DNA of 33,332 bases, taken from positions 1 to 33,332 of the forward strand of contig JAFAIN010000125.1 of NCBI GenBank assembly GCA_019236695.1. Direction: 5' to 3'. Each line of letters begins with the position of its first letter. Within the stretch, counting starts at the first letter, position 1. The notes beneath the pieces are model-generated. The model had not been told where the DNA came from. It did no database searches and worked only from the letters and a program-made list of their open reading frames with translations. Shown here one piece after another: positions 15,744 to 24,368 of this stretch. The stretch comes from Acidobacteriota bacterium. GTDB lineage: Bacteria > Acidobacteriota > Terriglobia > Terriglobales > Acidobacteriaceae. The position numbers and the translations under genes are program-made.

Positions 15744-17036
15744 CTACGCGCGAAGAGTCGGCACGGCCTTCTCGACTGCCTCGCAGAAGGTGTCGATTTC
15801 TTCCGTCGAGGTGTAAACGTTCGGGCTCACGCGGATTCCGGTGAACTGCGGCTTTCCTTTCATCGCGGGCCCAGTAATGGGTACTACCACGATGTTGTAC
15901 TTCTCCAGCAACGTGCTGGCCAGCTTTCCTGGATCCACTCCGTCAAATTGAATGGTGGCAAATGCCCCGGAAAGGTTCGGGTCGAGTCCTACCAGGAGCG
16001 TTGCTCCTTTCACCTGGGTCAGCCGTGCAGCCCACCTTTGTTTCAGGTATCGCATGCGAGCAAATTTTCGCTCCGCCCCCATCTGGTCATGGAACGCCAG
16101 CGCCTGCTGAATGCCATTGTGCATGGCGGCCGGATGGGTGCCGATCTCTTCGAATTTCCGAATGTTGTCATCCATGGCCGGGGGCGCCGCCATTAAAGCC
16201 CAGTGGCGGCGAACCCGGTCGCGCCGCACGTACAACATGCCAGTCCCAATCGGAGCGGACAGCCACTTGTGAAGGCTGGCGCCGTAGAAATCACAGTCGA
16301 GCCCCTGGCCCGGATCGGCGGAACTCGCGAACCGAAACGGCACGTGCGCAAACGCATGCGCGCCGTCCACAATGCTCGTAATCCCATGCCGGCGGGCAAG
16401 GGCACAGACCTCGGCCACCGGAAGAATCTGTCCAGTCATAAACACCACTTGCGAAACATGGATCACGCGCGTTCGCGGTGTAATGGCACGCTCGTAGAGC
16501 GCAACGATGTCGCCGGGGTCCCTCACCGGCACCTCGAAATCCACCTGGCGCAGCACAATGCCTTCCCGGCGTTCGCGCTGCTGCCAGGTGGTGATCATGC
16601 GGGGATAATCCTGGCTGGTGGTCACCACCTCATCGCCCGGTTTGAGGTCGAGCCCGAACTGCGCAATCTGCAATGACTCGCTGGCGTTGCGGGTAATCGC
16701 AATCGTCTCCGGATCAGCGCTCCAAAGGGCGGCAAGACGCTTGCGCGTGTCTTCGATTTTTGGTTCCAGTTCGCCCCACATGCGCTGCGCCGGCAGCAGG
16801 TTCGAATACCGGATGGCATCAATCTCCGCCTCGAGCACGAGCGAAGGAGAAGGCGCCACGCCGCCATTGTTCAGATTAATGAGTTTTGGATCGCGGAGAT
16901 ATGCGCGGCGGATTTCGCGCCAGAAGTCCTCATCGCTTGCCACCTGCTGCGCAGGCGTGCCCGCATGCGCTCGGTTCAGTGCGGCGAGAATGGCCAGCGC
17001 TTGCGAAGCCCACAGGAATTCCCGCCGGTTCGGCAT
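15744..17036 (-). CDS. Class V aminotransferase, isopenicillin-N-epimerase-like, with Tat-type signal
   Basis: This is a 430-residue PLP enzyme of aminotransferase class V, closest in pattern to isopenicillin N epimerase/CefD-like proteins, many of which act on cysteine or amino acids in unknown ways. It has INLNNGGVAPSP, ITRNASESLQIAQFGLDLKPGDEVVTT.QDYP, HVSQVVFMTGQILPV, DGAHAFAHVPF, and the PLP lysine in ASLHKWLSAPIGTGMLYVRR (about residue 256). The N-terminus MPNRREFLWASQALAILAALNRAHA has the twin-arginine pattern RRxFL plus a hydrophobic stretch and an A-x-A site, so it is probably exported folded with its cofactor. The ATG at 17036 has a near-perfect AGGAGGT five bases upstream. It is transcribed in the same direction as ppdK, 64 bases downstream. 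Confidence 0.88.
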   Translation of the reverse strand: MPNRREFLWASQALAILAALNRAHAGTPAQQVASDEDFWREIRRAYLRDPKLINLNNGGVAPSPSLVLEAEIDAIRYSNLLPAQRMWGELEPKIEDTRKRLAALWSADPETIAITRNASESLQIAQFGLDLKPGDEVVTTSQDYPRMITTWQQRERREGIVLRQVDFEVPVRDPGDIVALYERAITPRTRVIHVSQVVFMTGQILPVAEVCALARRHGITSIVDGAHAFAHVPFRFASSADPGQGLDCDFYGASLHKWLSAPIGTGMLYVRRDRVRRHWALMAAPPAMDDNIRKFEEIGTHPAAMHNGIQQALAFHDQMGAERKFARMRYLKQRWAARLTQVKGATLLVGLDPNLSGAFATIQFDGVDPGKLASTLLEKYNIVVVPITGPAMKGKPQFTGIRVSPNVYTSTEEIDTFCEAVEKAVPTLRA

Positions 17037-17099
17037 TCCGACCTCCTGCACAACGGCCAAATCTTACACCGGCGCGCATGGCGGGCAAAGCTCAATGGG

Positions 17100-19841
17100 C
17101 TATTTCGTGCGCCCGCCTTCGGTCTTCAGCTTGTCGGTTGCGGCTGCCTGCGCCGCCGCCAGCCTCGCGGTGAGCACGCGGAAAGGCGAGCACGACACAT
17201 AATTGAACCCCTGCTGGTAGCAGAACTCAACCGACGAAGGCTCGCCGCCGTGTTCGCCGCATATCCCGATTTTGATGTCGTGCCGCGTGGCGCGGCCCTT
17301 TTGCACGGCGATCTTCATGAGCTGGCCTACGCCGTCGCGGTCCAGAACCGCGAACGGATCCTGTTTGAAAATGCCTTCGCTCAGGTAGATCGGCAGGAAC
17401 TTGTTGATATCGTCGCGCGAGAAGCCGAACGTGGTTTGCGTGAGGTCGTTGGTGCCGAAACTGAAGAATTCGGCTTCCTTCGCGATCTCATCTGCCACCA
17501 GCGCCGCCCGGGGCAGTTCGATCATGGTGCCGACCAGGTATTCGACGCGCGACTCCTTCTCGGAGAACACTTCTTCCGCTGCGCGGCGCACGATTGCCGC
17601 CTGGTTGGCCATTTCCTTGAGAGACGAAGTCAGCGGGATCATGATCTCGGGAATCACTTTCACTCCCTCTGCCTTCACCTTGACCGCCGCTTCGAAGATG
17701 GCGCGTGCCTGCATCTCGGTGATTTCCGGATACGTGATCCCCAGTCGGCAGCCGCGATGCCCCAGCATGGGGTTGATTTCGTGAAGATCGTTCACGCGGC
17801 GCAGCAGTGCGCGGAGTTCACGCAGCTTGGGCGATTTCGGCTTGGTAGCCTCCAGCACCGCAATCTGCACCATCAGCTCTTCGCGGCTGGGCAGAAACTC
17901 GTGCAGTGGCGGATCGAGCGTCCGGATAGTTACCGGAAAGCCGTCCATGGCGCGGAATACGCCGACAAAATCCGACCGCTGGAACGGCAGCAGCTTCTTC
18001 AGGGCCGCGCGTCGCTCCTTTTCATCCCGGGCGAGAATCATGGCGCGCATATGCGCAATGCGGTCTTCGGCGAAGAACATGTGCTCGGTGCGGCACAGCC
18101 CAATGCCCTCCGCCCCGAAAGCGCGCGCCTGAATGGCGTCGCGCGGAATGTCGGCGTTGGCGCGGACCTGCATGGTGCGGAACGGTTCTGCCCAGGCCAT
18201 GAATTTCAGCAGCTCCGGATCGTCGGGCTTGGCCGCTACGGTGCCCAGCCGGCCCTTGATTACGCGGCCGGTTGTGCCATCGAGCGAAATCCAGTCGCCT
18301 TCATGGAACGTCTGGCCCTTCACCGACATTTCCTGCGCCTTCTCATCCACATGGATTTCGCCCGCGCCGGCCACGCAGCATTTGCCCATGCCGCGCGTCA
18401 CCACCGCGGCGTGGCTGGTCATTCCGCCGCGCGAGGTCAGAATTCCCACCGCCACCTCCATGCCGTGTATGTCCTCGGGCGTGGTTTCGGCACGAACCAG
18501 GATCACCGGGTTCTTGCCGCCGCCGGCGCGCTCCACTGCATCGTCGGCCGTAAACACGATCTGCCCGACAGCGGCGCCCGGAGAAGCCGGCAGCCCGGTG
18601 GTCAGGATCTCAATGTCGCCTTTCTCATCGAGCTTCGGAACCAGGAAGTCGTAAAGCTGATTGGGATCGACCCGGAAGATGGCGTCTTCTTTGGTGATCA
18701 GGCCTTCCTCAACCATGTGGATCGCCACTCGGACCGCGGCGCGCCCGGTGCGTTTCCCGTTCCGCGTCTGCAGCATGTACAGCTTGCCTTCCTGAATGGT
18801 GAATTCGAAATCCTGCATGTCGCGGTAGTGCTGCTCCAGCCGTGTCGTAATCTCACGCAACTGGCGGTAGGCCTCGGGATTCACGCGCTCCAGTTCGGAA
18901 ATATGCACCGGCGTGCGAATGCCGGCCACGACATCTTCACCCTGCGCGTTCATCAGGAATTCGCCGTAAAACTCGCGATCGCCAGTGGAAGGATTGCGGG
19001 TAAAGCCAACCCCCGTGCCGCTGGTCTCGCCCAGGTTGCCGAACACCATGGCCTGCACGTTCACGGCGGTTCCGAGCTCGTCGGAAATGTTGTTCATGCG
19101 CCGGTAATGCCGGGCGCGGTCGTTGTCCCAGGAGCGGAATACGGCGTTGCGCGCCTCCACCAGTTGCTCGCGAGGATCCTGCGGGAAATCGCGCCGGGTG
19201 TGCCGTTTCACAACCTTCTTGTAATCGGAAATGACCTCCTTCAGCGCTTTGGCGTCGAGATCGGTATCGAGCTTTGCCTTCTTCTTGTGCTTGATGCCTT
19301 CGAAAACTTCGTCGAAGGCGGCCTTCGGGATCTCGAGCACCACGTTGCCGAACATCTGGATCAGCCTGCGATAGCTGTCATAGGCAAACCGCGGGTTGTT
19401 GCTGCGTGCGGCAAGCGCTTGCACGCTTTGGTCGTTCAGGCCGAGATTCAGGATCGTATCCATCATGCCCGGCATGGAGAATTTCGCGCCCGAACGGACG
19501 CTGACCAGCAGCGGGTTCGATCCGGAGCCGAGCTTCTGCCCCTGCAGGTCTTCCAGGCGAGCGAGCGACTCGTTCATCTGGCGATCCACTTCCGGCGATA
19601 CCTTTTGCGCGCGCATCCACTCGCGGCAAGCCTCCGTCTGGATGGTGAACCCGGGGGGAACAGGCAGCCCGGCATTGGTCATCTCGGCGAGGCCTGCGCC
19701 CTTGCCGCCAAGCACGTCTTTCATCGTGCCATTGCCTTCGGCATGGCCTCCCCCGAAGAAATAGACGTACTTGGCCGCGCCGGCTCTGTGGCCATCACCG
19801 GAATGCGTGGACTCGACTTGCGGAAGGGTTTGGGTCGCCAT
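17100..19841 (-). CDS. ppdK: Pyruvate, phosphate dikinase
   Basis: This 913-residue enzyme interconverts pyruvate, ATP and phosphate with phosphoenolpyruvate, AMP and pyrophosphate. Domains in order are the N-terminal nucleotide-binding part (GGKGAGLAEMTNAGLPVPPGFTI, then FSMPGMMDTILNLGLND), the swivelling phosphohistidine domain with GGMTSHAAVVTRGMG (catalytic His near residue 475), and the C-terminal PEP/pyruvate barrel (GIGLCRTEHMFF, MLGHRGCRLGI, SFGTNDLTQTTFG, and GICGEHGGEP with the catalytic Cys near 860). All key motifs are present and the length is normal. The ATG at 19841 has AGGAGA six bases before it; the frame continues open to 20171 without support. A vapC-like gene lies just upstream. 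Confidence 0.97.
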   Translation of the reverse strand: MATQTLPQVESTHSGDGHRAGAAKYVYFFGGGHAEGNGTMKDVLGGKGAGLAEMTNAGLPVPPGFTIQTEACREWMRAQKVSPEVDRQMNESLARLEDLQGQKLGSGSNPLLVSVRSGAKFSMPGMMDTILNLGLNDQSVQALAARSNNPRFAYDSYRRLIQMFGNVVLEIPKAAFDEVFEGIKHKKKAKLDTDLDAKALKEVISDYKKVVKRHTRRDFPQDPREQLVEARNAVFRSWDNDRARHYRRMNNISDELGTAVNVQAMVFGNLGETSGTGVGFTRNPSTGDREFYGEFLMNAQGEDVVAGIRTPVHISELERVNPEAYRQLREITTRLEQHYRDMQDFEFTIQEGKLYMLQTRNGKRTGRAAVRVAIHMVEEGLITKEDAIFRVDPNQLYDFLVPKLDEKGDIEILTTGLPASPGAAVGQIVFTADDAVERAGGGKNPVILVRAETTPEDIHGMEVAVGILTSRGGMTSHAAVVTRGMGKCCVAGAGEIHVDEKAQEMSVKGQTFHEGDWISLDGTTGRVIKGRLGTVAAKPDDPELLKFMAWAEPFRTMQVRANADIPRDAIQARAFGAEGIGLCRTEHMFFAEDRIAHMRAMILARDEKERRAALKKLLPFQRSDFVGVFRAMDGFPVTIRTLDPPLHEFLPSREELMVQIAVLEATKPKSPKLRELRALLRRVNDLHEINPMLGHRGCRLGITYPEITEMQARAIFEAAVKVKAEGVKVIPEIMIPLTSSLKEMANQAAIVRRAAEEVFSEKESRVEYLVGTMIELPRAALVADEIAKEAEFFSFGTNDLTQTTFGFSRDDINKFLPIYLSEGIFKQDPFAVLDRDGVGQLMKIAVQKGRATRHDIKIGICGEHGGEPSSVEFCYQQGFNYVSCSPFRVLTARLAAAQAAATDKLKTEGGRTK

Positions 19842-19932
19842 GAAGCGTCTCCTGATGATGTCGTGAATCATCCAGTCTATCGCGGATGGGAGGGAAGTGT
19901 TGGTGAGCCGCGTCACGTGCCGCGCGCAAGGC

Positions 19933-20376
19933 TCACGCCGAATCGCGAATCGGGTCCAGCACATCAAGAAACGGAAACTGGTGAAAATCAGTGTCGCGCG
20001 TGCATATGCGCCGAATTCCGTGCTCCCGCATGAGGACGGCGGTATGGGCGTCATGAAAGCGGTTTCCCGACAGTTGCGGCAGCTCATGCACCACGTGAGC
20101 CGCAATTTCGGCATGCCGCTCGGTGGGAGTAAGGATGCCGAGGCCCGGTGAGCGCAGCAGCGACTCGACAAAACTCCAGGCGCCGGCCGCGGTCCAGGGC
20201 CGGCGCAGGACCTGGCGATGCGTGCTCACCCGAAGGAATTCATACAGGATCGGCCACGTCGTGTACCAGGCATCTACTCGTTGCCGCTGGCGTTCCAACC
20301 ATGCCCGGCATGCGGCATGGAACTCGGAATCCTGATTGGCAGCATAGATCAGCACACTGGCGTCAACCACCAACAC
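19933..20376 (-). CDS. vapC: VapC-like PIN-domain ribonuclease toxin
   Basis: This is a 147-residue PIN-domain protein, probably the toxin of a type II VapBC system that cuts RNA when free of antitoxin. The acidic residues of the active site can be seen: D5 in VVDASVLIY, E46 in ILYEFLRV, D109 in RFHDAHTAVLM, and D128 and D130 in CTRDTDF. The frame is intact with normal length. It starts at a GTG (20376) that would share one base with the stop of the antitoxin if the antitoxin frame were whole (TAGTG), a usual arrangement for translational coupling. Its stop lies 92 bases before ppdK. Confidence 0.9.
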   Translation of the reverse strand: MLVVDASVLIYAANQDSEFHAACRAWLERQRQRVDAWYTTWPILYEFLRVSTHRQVLRRPWTAAGAWSFVESLLRSPGLGILTPTERHAEIAAHVVHELPQLSGNRFHDAHTAVLMREHGIRRICTRDTDFHQFPFLDVLDPIRDSA

Positions 20377-20602
20377 TACTTGCTCTCCATGGCGTCATAG
20401 AGAGCATCGCGGTCCGCGACATCCACCAGCATCTGCCCCCCCGGAATCCTGGCAGCGGGGGAAGGGCGGCAGGCTTTTTCGATGACCGGAACATCATCCG
20501 CAGTGCGGCTTCGACCAACTCCGACATGGTGCGCCGCTGTCGCGCCGCCTCCCGCTTCAACTGGGCTGCAACCCCATCGTCGATCACGAACGTAGTCTTC
20601 AT
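20363..20602 (-). pseudogene. vapB: VapB-like ribbon-helix-helix antitoxin, frameshifted in a G tract
   Basis: The N-terminal 45 residues are a good ribbon-helix-helix antitoxin: MKTTFVIDDGV then LKREAARQRRTMSELVEAALRMM. After the AALPPLPGF hinge the frame enters a run of seven G (plus-strand C 20436-20442) and reads nonsense (RGGRCWWMSRTAML...). Adding one G restores the family ending, QMLVDVADRDALYDAMESK, with a TAG stop that overlaps the vapC GTG by one base. So the C-terminal part that should bind the toxin is out of frame in this sequence. It could be a real mutation or a sequencing error in the homopolymer. The frameshifted frame overlaps vapC by 14 bases. Confidence 0.85.
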
Positions 20603-20671
20603 ACGGAATACCACATCATAGATACGGTTATACGGTTCATGGCAACCGGCGCAACGAGTGGAATGGCTGCG

Positions 20672-21469
20672 TCAGTGCTCTGCCGTTTTTCGCCTCGCTT
20701 TGTTGCGCTCCCAGATGATGCGCAGCCCGTCGAGCGTCAGCAGATCGTCAATTTCCGTAATGTACTGCGAGCCGGGACCGATCAAGGCCGCCAGGCCGCC
20801 AGTAGCCACCACTTTGGCGGGGCGGCCCAGCTCCGCCAGCATGCGTTCCAGAATGCCATCCACCAGCCCAAGATATCCGTAATAAAGCCCGGACTGCAGG
20901 TGGCTGGTGGTGTTGGTTCCGATCACATGCGCGGGCGGCCGGATATCGACCCTCGGCAGCTTGGCAGTGCGCTGGACCAGTGCGTCGGCGGAGATCCCCA
21001 GGCCCGGAGCAATGGCGCCGCCGATGTACTCGGCCCGTTCTGTCACGACGTCGAACGTCGTGGCTGTGCCGAAATCCACGATGACAACGGGGCCGCCGTG
21101 CTTCTCGAAGGCGGCCACGGAATTCACCAGGCGGTCAGCGCCCAGTTCCCGCGGGGTTTCCTGCAGCACCGAAATGCCGGTCTTGATGCCGGGTTCAATA
21201 AACAGCGGCCGGGCATCGAAATATCGCTCGCACATGGCGCGCAATGTGGAATCCAGCGGCGGGACAACAGAAGAAACCACGATCCCATCGATGCTTCGGA
21301 CATCGAGCTTTGCCATGTCGAATAGGGAGCGGAAGAAAACGCCGTACTCATCCACCGTGCCGCTGCGGTTGGTGGAGAGGCGCCAGTGCACCACCGCCGC
21401 GCCTGCCGACTCCGCCGGATAAACCCCCATCACGGTGTTGGTGTTGCCAACGTCGAGCACAAGGAGCAT
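20672..21469 (-). CDS. coaX: Type III pantothenate kinase
   Basis: This 265-residue kinase phosphorylates pantothenate, the first committed step to coenzyme A. It belongs to the ASKHA fold class and needs a monovalent cation. Hallmarks are LDVGNTNTVMGVY (residues 5-17), DGIVVSSVVPPLD, TPRELGADRLVNSVAAFEKHG, VIVDFGTATTFDVV, YIGGAIAPGLGISADALVQRTAKLP and VVATGGLA. Length and all motifs are normal. The ATG at 21469 is used. It is the only gene in its immediate transcript that I can see. panB at 32447 is another gene of the same pathway. Confidence 0.97.
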   Translation of the reverse strand: MLLVLDVGNTNTVMGVYPAESAGAAVVHWRLSTNRSGTVDEYGVFFRSLFDMAKLDVRSIDGIVVSSVVPPLDSTLRAMCERYFDARPLFIEPGIKTGISVLQETPRELGADRLVNSVAAFEKHGGPVVIVDFGTATTFDVVTERAEYIGGAIAPGLGISADALVQRTAKLPRVDIRPPAHVIGTNTTSHLQSGLYYGYLGLVDGILERMLAELGRPAKVVATGGLAALIGPGSQYITEIDDLLTLDGLRIIWERNKARRKTAEH

Positions 21470-21725
21470 GAGCGTAAGTGGACCGCCGCTGCCGCAGGAT
21501 TGTCAACCAAATTGCGGCCCCGGGCACGCCTGGCAGCACGCCTTCACGGGCGCAAATATCTGACTGGGTTCACAGCGGCATACGGTTAATAGCCTTGAAA
21601 GCGCGAGGCAGGCAATGCTTATGCCAGCCCTGGCCCGTGAATTCTCGCCACGCCAGCCGAGCTGGTATCCCTCCCGCGCACGGAAATAATCAGCCGGCAG
21701 ACGCTGTTCTGCTGAGGCGCAATCG

Positions 21726-22046
21726 CTATTGCAATACCCCGGTCAATCGCGTCAAGTCCAGCAGGTCTCGGACCCGGGGATGCACATTCACCAATTTCAA
21801 CTCGCAGCCGTCCTTCTTTGCCGAGATATATGCGCGCAAAAGGGCGCCGAGTCCGGAACTGTCCACGAAACCAACACCGCTGAAATCGGCGAACACAAAT
21901 TTATGGCTCGGAGACAAATCCTTTACTTCCGAAGTGATGAAGTCGCCGGCCTCAGAAGTAAGGCGGCCTCGGCACATCAGGGTTGGTATTCCCTGCTCAG
22001 AAGTGCTGCGATCGATGGTGAACAGGCTCTGCGGCGTGGAAGACAT
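21726..22046 (-). CDS. STAS-domain anti-sigma factor antagonist (SpoIIAA/RsbV-like)
   Basis: This is a 106-residue single STAS domain. Such proteins bind anti-sigma kinases of the RsbW/SpoIIAB type when unphosphorylated, freeing a sigma factor or other partner. The phosphorylation motif is plain: FVDSSGLGALL, with S63 in the place of SpoIIAA Ser58. The strand before it (HKFVFADFSGVG) and the ending KLVNVHPRVRDLLDLTRLTGVL are typical. No gene for an anti-sigma kinase, phosphatase or sigma factor is next to it. It is divergent from pstS across a 204-base gap. The only RsbW-like domain in the window is the one fused to the permease at 8451-10235. Confidence 0.9.
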   Translation of the reverse strand: MSSTPQSLFTIDRSTSEQGIPTLMCRGRLTSEAGDFITSEVKDLSPSHKFVFADFSGVGFVDSSGLGALLRAYISAKKDGCELKLVNVHPRVRDLLDLTRLTGVLQ

Positions 22047-22182
22047 GAGATCACATCCCGATCAGACAGCAGGTTTGGGTGCTATTCGTAGGGCCACCGA
22101 TTCTTTCCGCTGCCGCGGTCCGAGTCAAGTGAAGATTGCGTGAATCTGCGCGTGCTGCCCCGCATGGGCTCTAAGCGAAAAA

Positions 22183-22225
22183 TTCACAGGGAATTCATTT
22201 TCCATTTACATCTGACATGTATCGT
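22183..22225 (+). promoter_or_regulatory. Pho-box-like direct repeats and -10 upstream of pstS
   Basis: Three hexamers repeat every 11 bases: TTCACA (22183), TTCATT (22194), TTTACA (22205). Nine bases after the last comes TATCGT (22220-22225), a fair -10. Eleven-base periodicity is the hallmark of PhoB/PhoP boxes, which replace the -35. The start codon of pstS is 26 bases further on. Confidence 0.55.
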
Positions 22226-22250
22226 GCGCAGGTGATTAAAGGAGAGCCTT

Positions 22251-23285
22251 ATGCGAATTCGCCCCGTCACCGCGATGATTGGAGTCCTCTGCGTAATCGG
22301 CCTGACTGGCTGCTCATCGAGTAACGGTTCGCCGGGCGACGGCGTGAAGCTACAGGGAGCGGGCGCCAGTTTTCCGGCGCCTCTGTATACAAAATGGTTC
22401 AAGAGCTTCAGCGGTAGCCGGCCGAACGTGCTGGTCGATTATCAATCGGTCGGCAGCGGGAGCGGAGTGAAGAGCGTGATTGACCGAACGGTGGATTTCG
22501 GCGCCAGCGATGCGGCAATGTCGCCTGAGGAGATGGCGCGTGTCCAAGGCGGAGTGCAGTTGATTCCCATGACCGCAGGGAGCATCGGGATCGCGTACAA
22601 CCTGCCTGACGTGAAGGAATTGAAACTCTCCCGGAAAGCGTACTCGGGAATCTTTCTAGGGAAGATCAAGAAGTGGAACGACCCCGAGATCGTGCAGTCC
22701 AATCCCGGCGTGAAGCTGCCCGACACCGCAGTGAACGTTGTCGTCCGGGCTGACTCGAGCGGCACCAGCTTCGTCTTCTCGAAGCACCTCAGCGCGATCA
22801 GCCCGGAGTTTGAAAAGACTATAGGAACGAACAAGATGCCAAACTGGCCCGTCGGAACGAAGAGCAAAGGCAATGAGGGCGTCACGGCAGCCATCATGAC
22901 GACGCCCGGTTCCGTGGGTTACATCGAATATGGCTACGCCAGGAGCCAGAACGTTCCGCTCGCGGCGCTCGAAAACAAGGCCGGAAAGTACATTTCTGCC
23001 AATACTGTTTCCGGCCAGGCGGCGCTGGCGTCGGCAGAGCTTCCCGAGAACCTGATCGTATGGAACGCCGATCCCGCTGCCCCAGACGCTTATCCTATCG
23101 TCACCTATACGTGGCAGATCTTCTACAAGAAATACGATGCGAAGAAACTGGCCGCCATCAAGGATTTGATTGCCTATCAACTCAATGATGGCCAGAAGGA
23201 TGCTGAGGCGCTCGGTTATATTCCGCTGCCGCCAAACGTCGTGGCGAAAGGAATGGCTGCGACCTCGGGGATCGTCTCGCAGTAG
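22251..23285 (+). CDS. pstS: Phosphate ABC transporter substrate-binding lipoprotein PstS
   Basis: This 344-residue lipoprotein captures inorganic phosphate outside the inner membrane and delivers it to PstCA. The signal peptide ends in the lipobox IGLTGC (Cys21), followed by a Ser/Asn/Gly linker. The binding domain has LQGAGASFPAPLYTKWF, YQSVGSGSGVKSVIDRTVDFGASDAAM, VVRADSSGTSFVFSKHL and GVTAAIMTTPGSVGYIEYGYA. These are the phosphate-binding loops of the family (ASFP, GSGSG, SGTS). The ATG follows AAAGGAGA at ideal spacing. First gene of pstSCAB, with a Pho-box-like repeat upstream, so it is probably induced by phosphate starvation. Confidence 0.97.
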   Translation: MRIRPVTAMIGVLCVIGLTGCSSSNGSPGDGVKLQGAGASFPAPLYTKWFKSFSGSRPNVLVDYQSVGSGSGVKSVIDRTVDFGASDAAMSPEEMARVQGGVQLIPMTAGSIGIAYNLPDVKELKLSRKAYSGIFLGKIKKWNDPEIVQSNPGVKLPDTAVNVVVRADSSGTSFVFSKHLSAISPEFEKTIGTNKMPNWPVGTKSKGNEGVTAAIMTTPGSVGYIEYGYARSQNVPLAALENKAGKYISANTVSGQAALASAELPENLIVWNADPAAPDAYPIVTYTWQIFYKKYDAKKLAAIKDLIAYQLNDGQKDAEALGYIPLPPNVVAKGMAATSGIVSQ

Positions 23286-23296
23286 GAGGAACGACT

Positions 23297-24361
23297 ATGT
23301 CATCAGCCGCTCCTGTTGCGGAATTCCCAACTTCCTCGCCGCTGTTCGACGCGCGAGCCGGCGAGGTGACTCAGGCGCCATCGCGGGGCCAACGGATTTT
23401 CGACGCAGTATTTCGCAAGACCTGCCACACGTTTGCATGGCTCACGATCCTGCTCGTGGGGTTCATCGTTGCTCGCATCACCGCCGCCGCCATTCCCGCG
23501 ATCCATACTCTCGGTTTGGGATTCGTGACGGGGCGAGTGTGGGATGCAAACGCAGGGACATACGGCATCCTGGCGCAGATTTGGGGAACGATTTACACCT
23601 CGGTGCTGGCGCTCATGCTGGGTTCGATTTTCGGAGTGGCGGCGGCGATCTTCTTGAGCGAGGGCTTTTTAAGCGCTGCTGTATTCGGAGCGTTGAAGAA
23701 ATTCAACCTGCACCTGAAGCCAGTCACGCTGAGGCTTCCGGACCAGCTTGAAAGGCTTCTAAAGGAGCTTATCGAGCTACTCGCCGCGATTCCCAGCGTT
23801 GTGTACGGCTTATGGGGTATTTTCGTGGTCATCCCGCTCATCCGGCCCTGGTGTAACTGGCTGCATGCGCAGATGGGCTGGGTCCCGTTCTTCTCAACCG
23901 ATCTCAGCGGGCCCGGGGTCTTGCCGGCTGTGCTCGTACTCGCGATTATGATCCTGCCCACCGTGACGGCCATCAGCCGTGACGCGTTGGTCTCAGTCCC
24001 CCCGAAGATCCGGATGGCTGCCTACGGGCTTGGAGCTACGCGATGGGAGTCGCTTTTCGCCGTGATTCTTCCGGCCGCGTCGCGCGGAATCTTTGGCGGA
24101 ATCGTGCTCGCATTCGGGCGTGCGCTGGGTGAAACCATGGCGCTGGCGATGCTCGTAGGCAACAGCAACCAAATCAAGCTATCGCTCTTTTCGCCGGCAA
24201 ACACACTGGCGGCGCTGCTGGCCAACAATTTTCCGGAAGCCGGGCCCAAAGAGGTCGGAATCCTGATGTATGCCGCTCTGGTGCTCCTGGCGATCACCCT
24301 GGTTGTGAACGTTGCAGGAGCATTCATTCTTCACCGTGCGGCGCTGATGCAGTCGGAGTAG
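23297..24361 (+). CDS. pstC: Phosphate ABC transporter permease PstC
   Basis: This 354-residue inner-membrane subunit forms the phosphate channel with PstA. After a 35-residue polar N-terminus it has about six helices and the coupling loop MAAYGLGATRWESLFAVILPAASRGIFGG (EAA-type motif), which contacts PstB. The FLSEGFLS segment and an insertion (AVFGALKKFNLHLKPVTLRLPDQLERLLKELIEL; only its place matters) lie before AIPSVVYGLWGIFVVIPL, a typical PstC region. The insertion is longer than in the E. coli protein. The ATG follows AGGAGG, 11 bases after the pstS stop. Co-transcribed with pstS and pstA. Confidence 0.95.
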   Translation: MSSAAPVAEFPTSSPLFDARAGEVTQAPSRGQRIFDAVFRKTCHTFAWLTILLVGFIVARITAAAIPAIHTLGLGFVTGRVWDANAGTYGILAQIWGTIYTSVLALMLGSIFGVAAAIFLSEGFLSAAVFGALKKFNLHLKPVTLRLPDQLERLLKELIELLAAIPSVVYGLWGIFVVIPLIRPWCNWLHAQMGWVPFFSTDLSGPGVLPAVLVLAIMILPTVTAISRDALVSVPPKIRMAAYGLGATRWESLFAVILPAASRGIFGGIVLAFGRALGETMALAMLVGNSNQIKLSLFSPANTLAALLANNFPEAGPKEVGILMYAALVLLAITLVVNVAGAFILHRAALMQSE

Positions 24362-24368
24362 GAGAGGC

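Noticed and set aside
16965-20033. 1022-residue open frame on the plus strand, opposite ppdK
   Set aside because: It is codon-aligned with ppdK on the other strand, so it stays open simply because ppdK avoids TTA, CTA and TCA codons. The product is His/Arg-rich nonsense without motifs.
21470-21725. Gap between coaX and the STAS gene, crossed by a 221-residue plus frame
   Set aside because: The frame runs antisense through the STAS gene and shows no motif; the gap itself shows nothing I can support.
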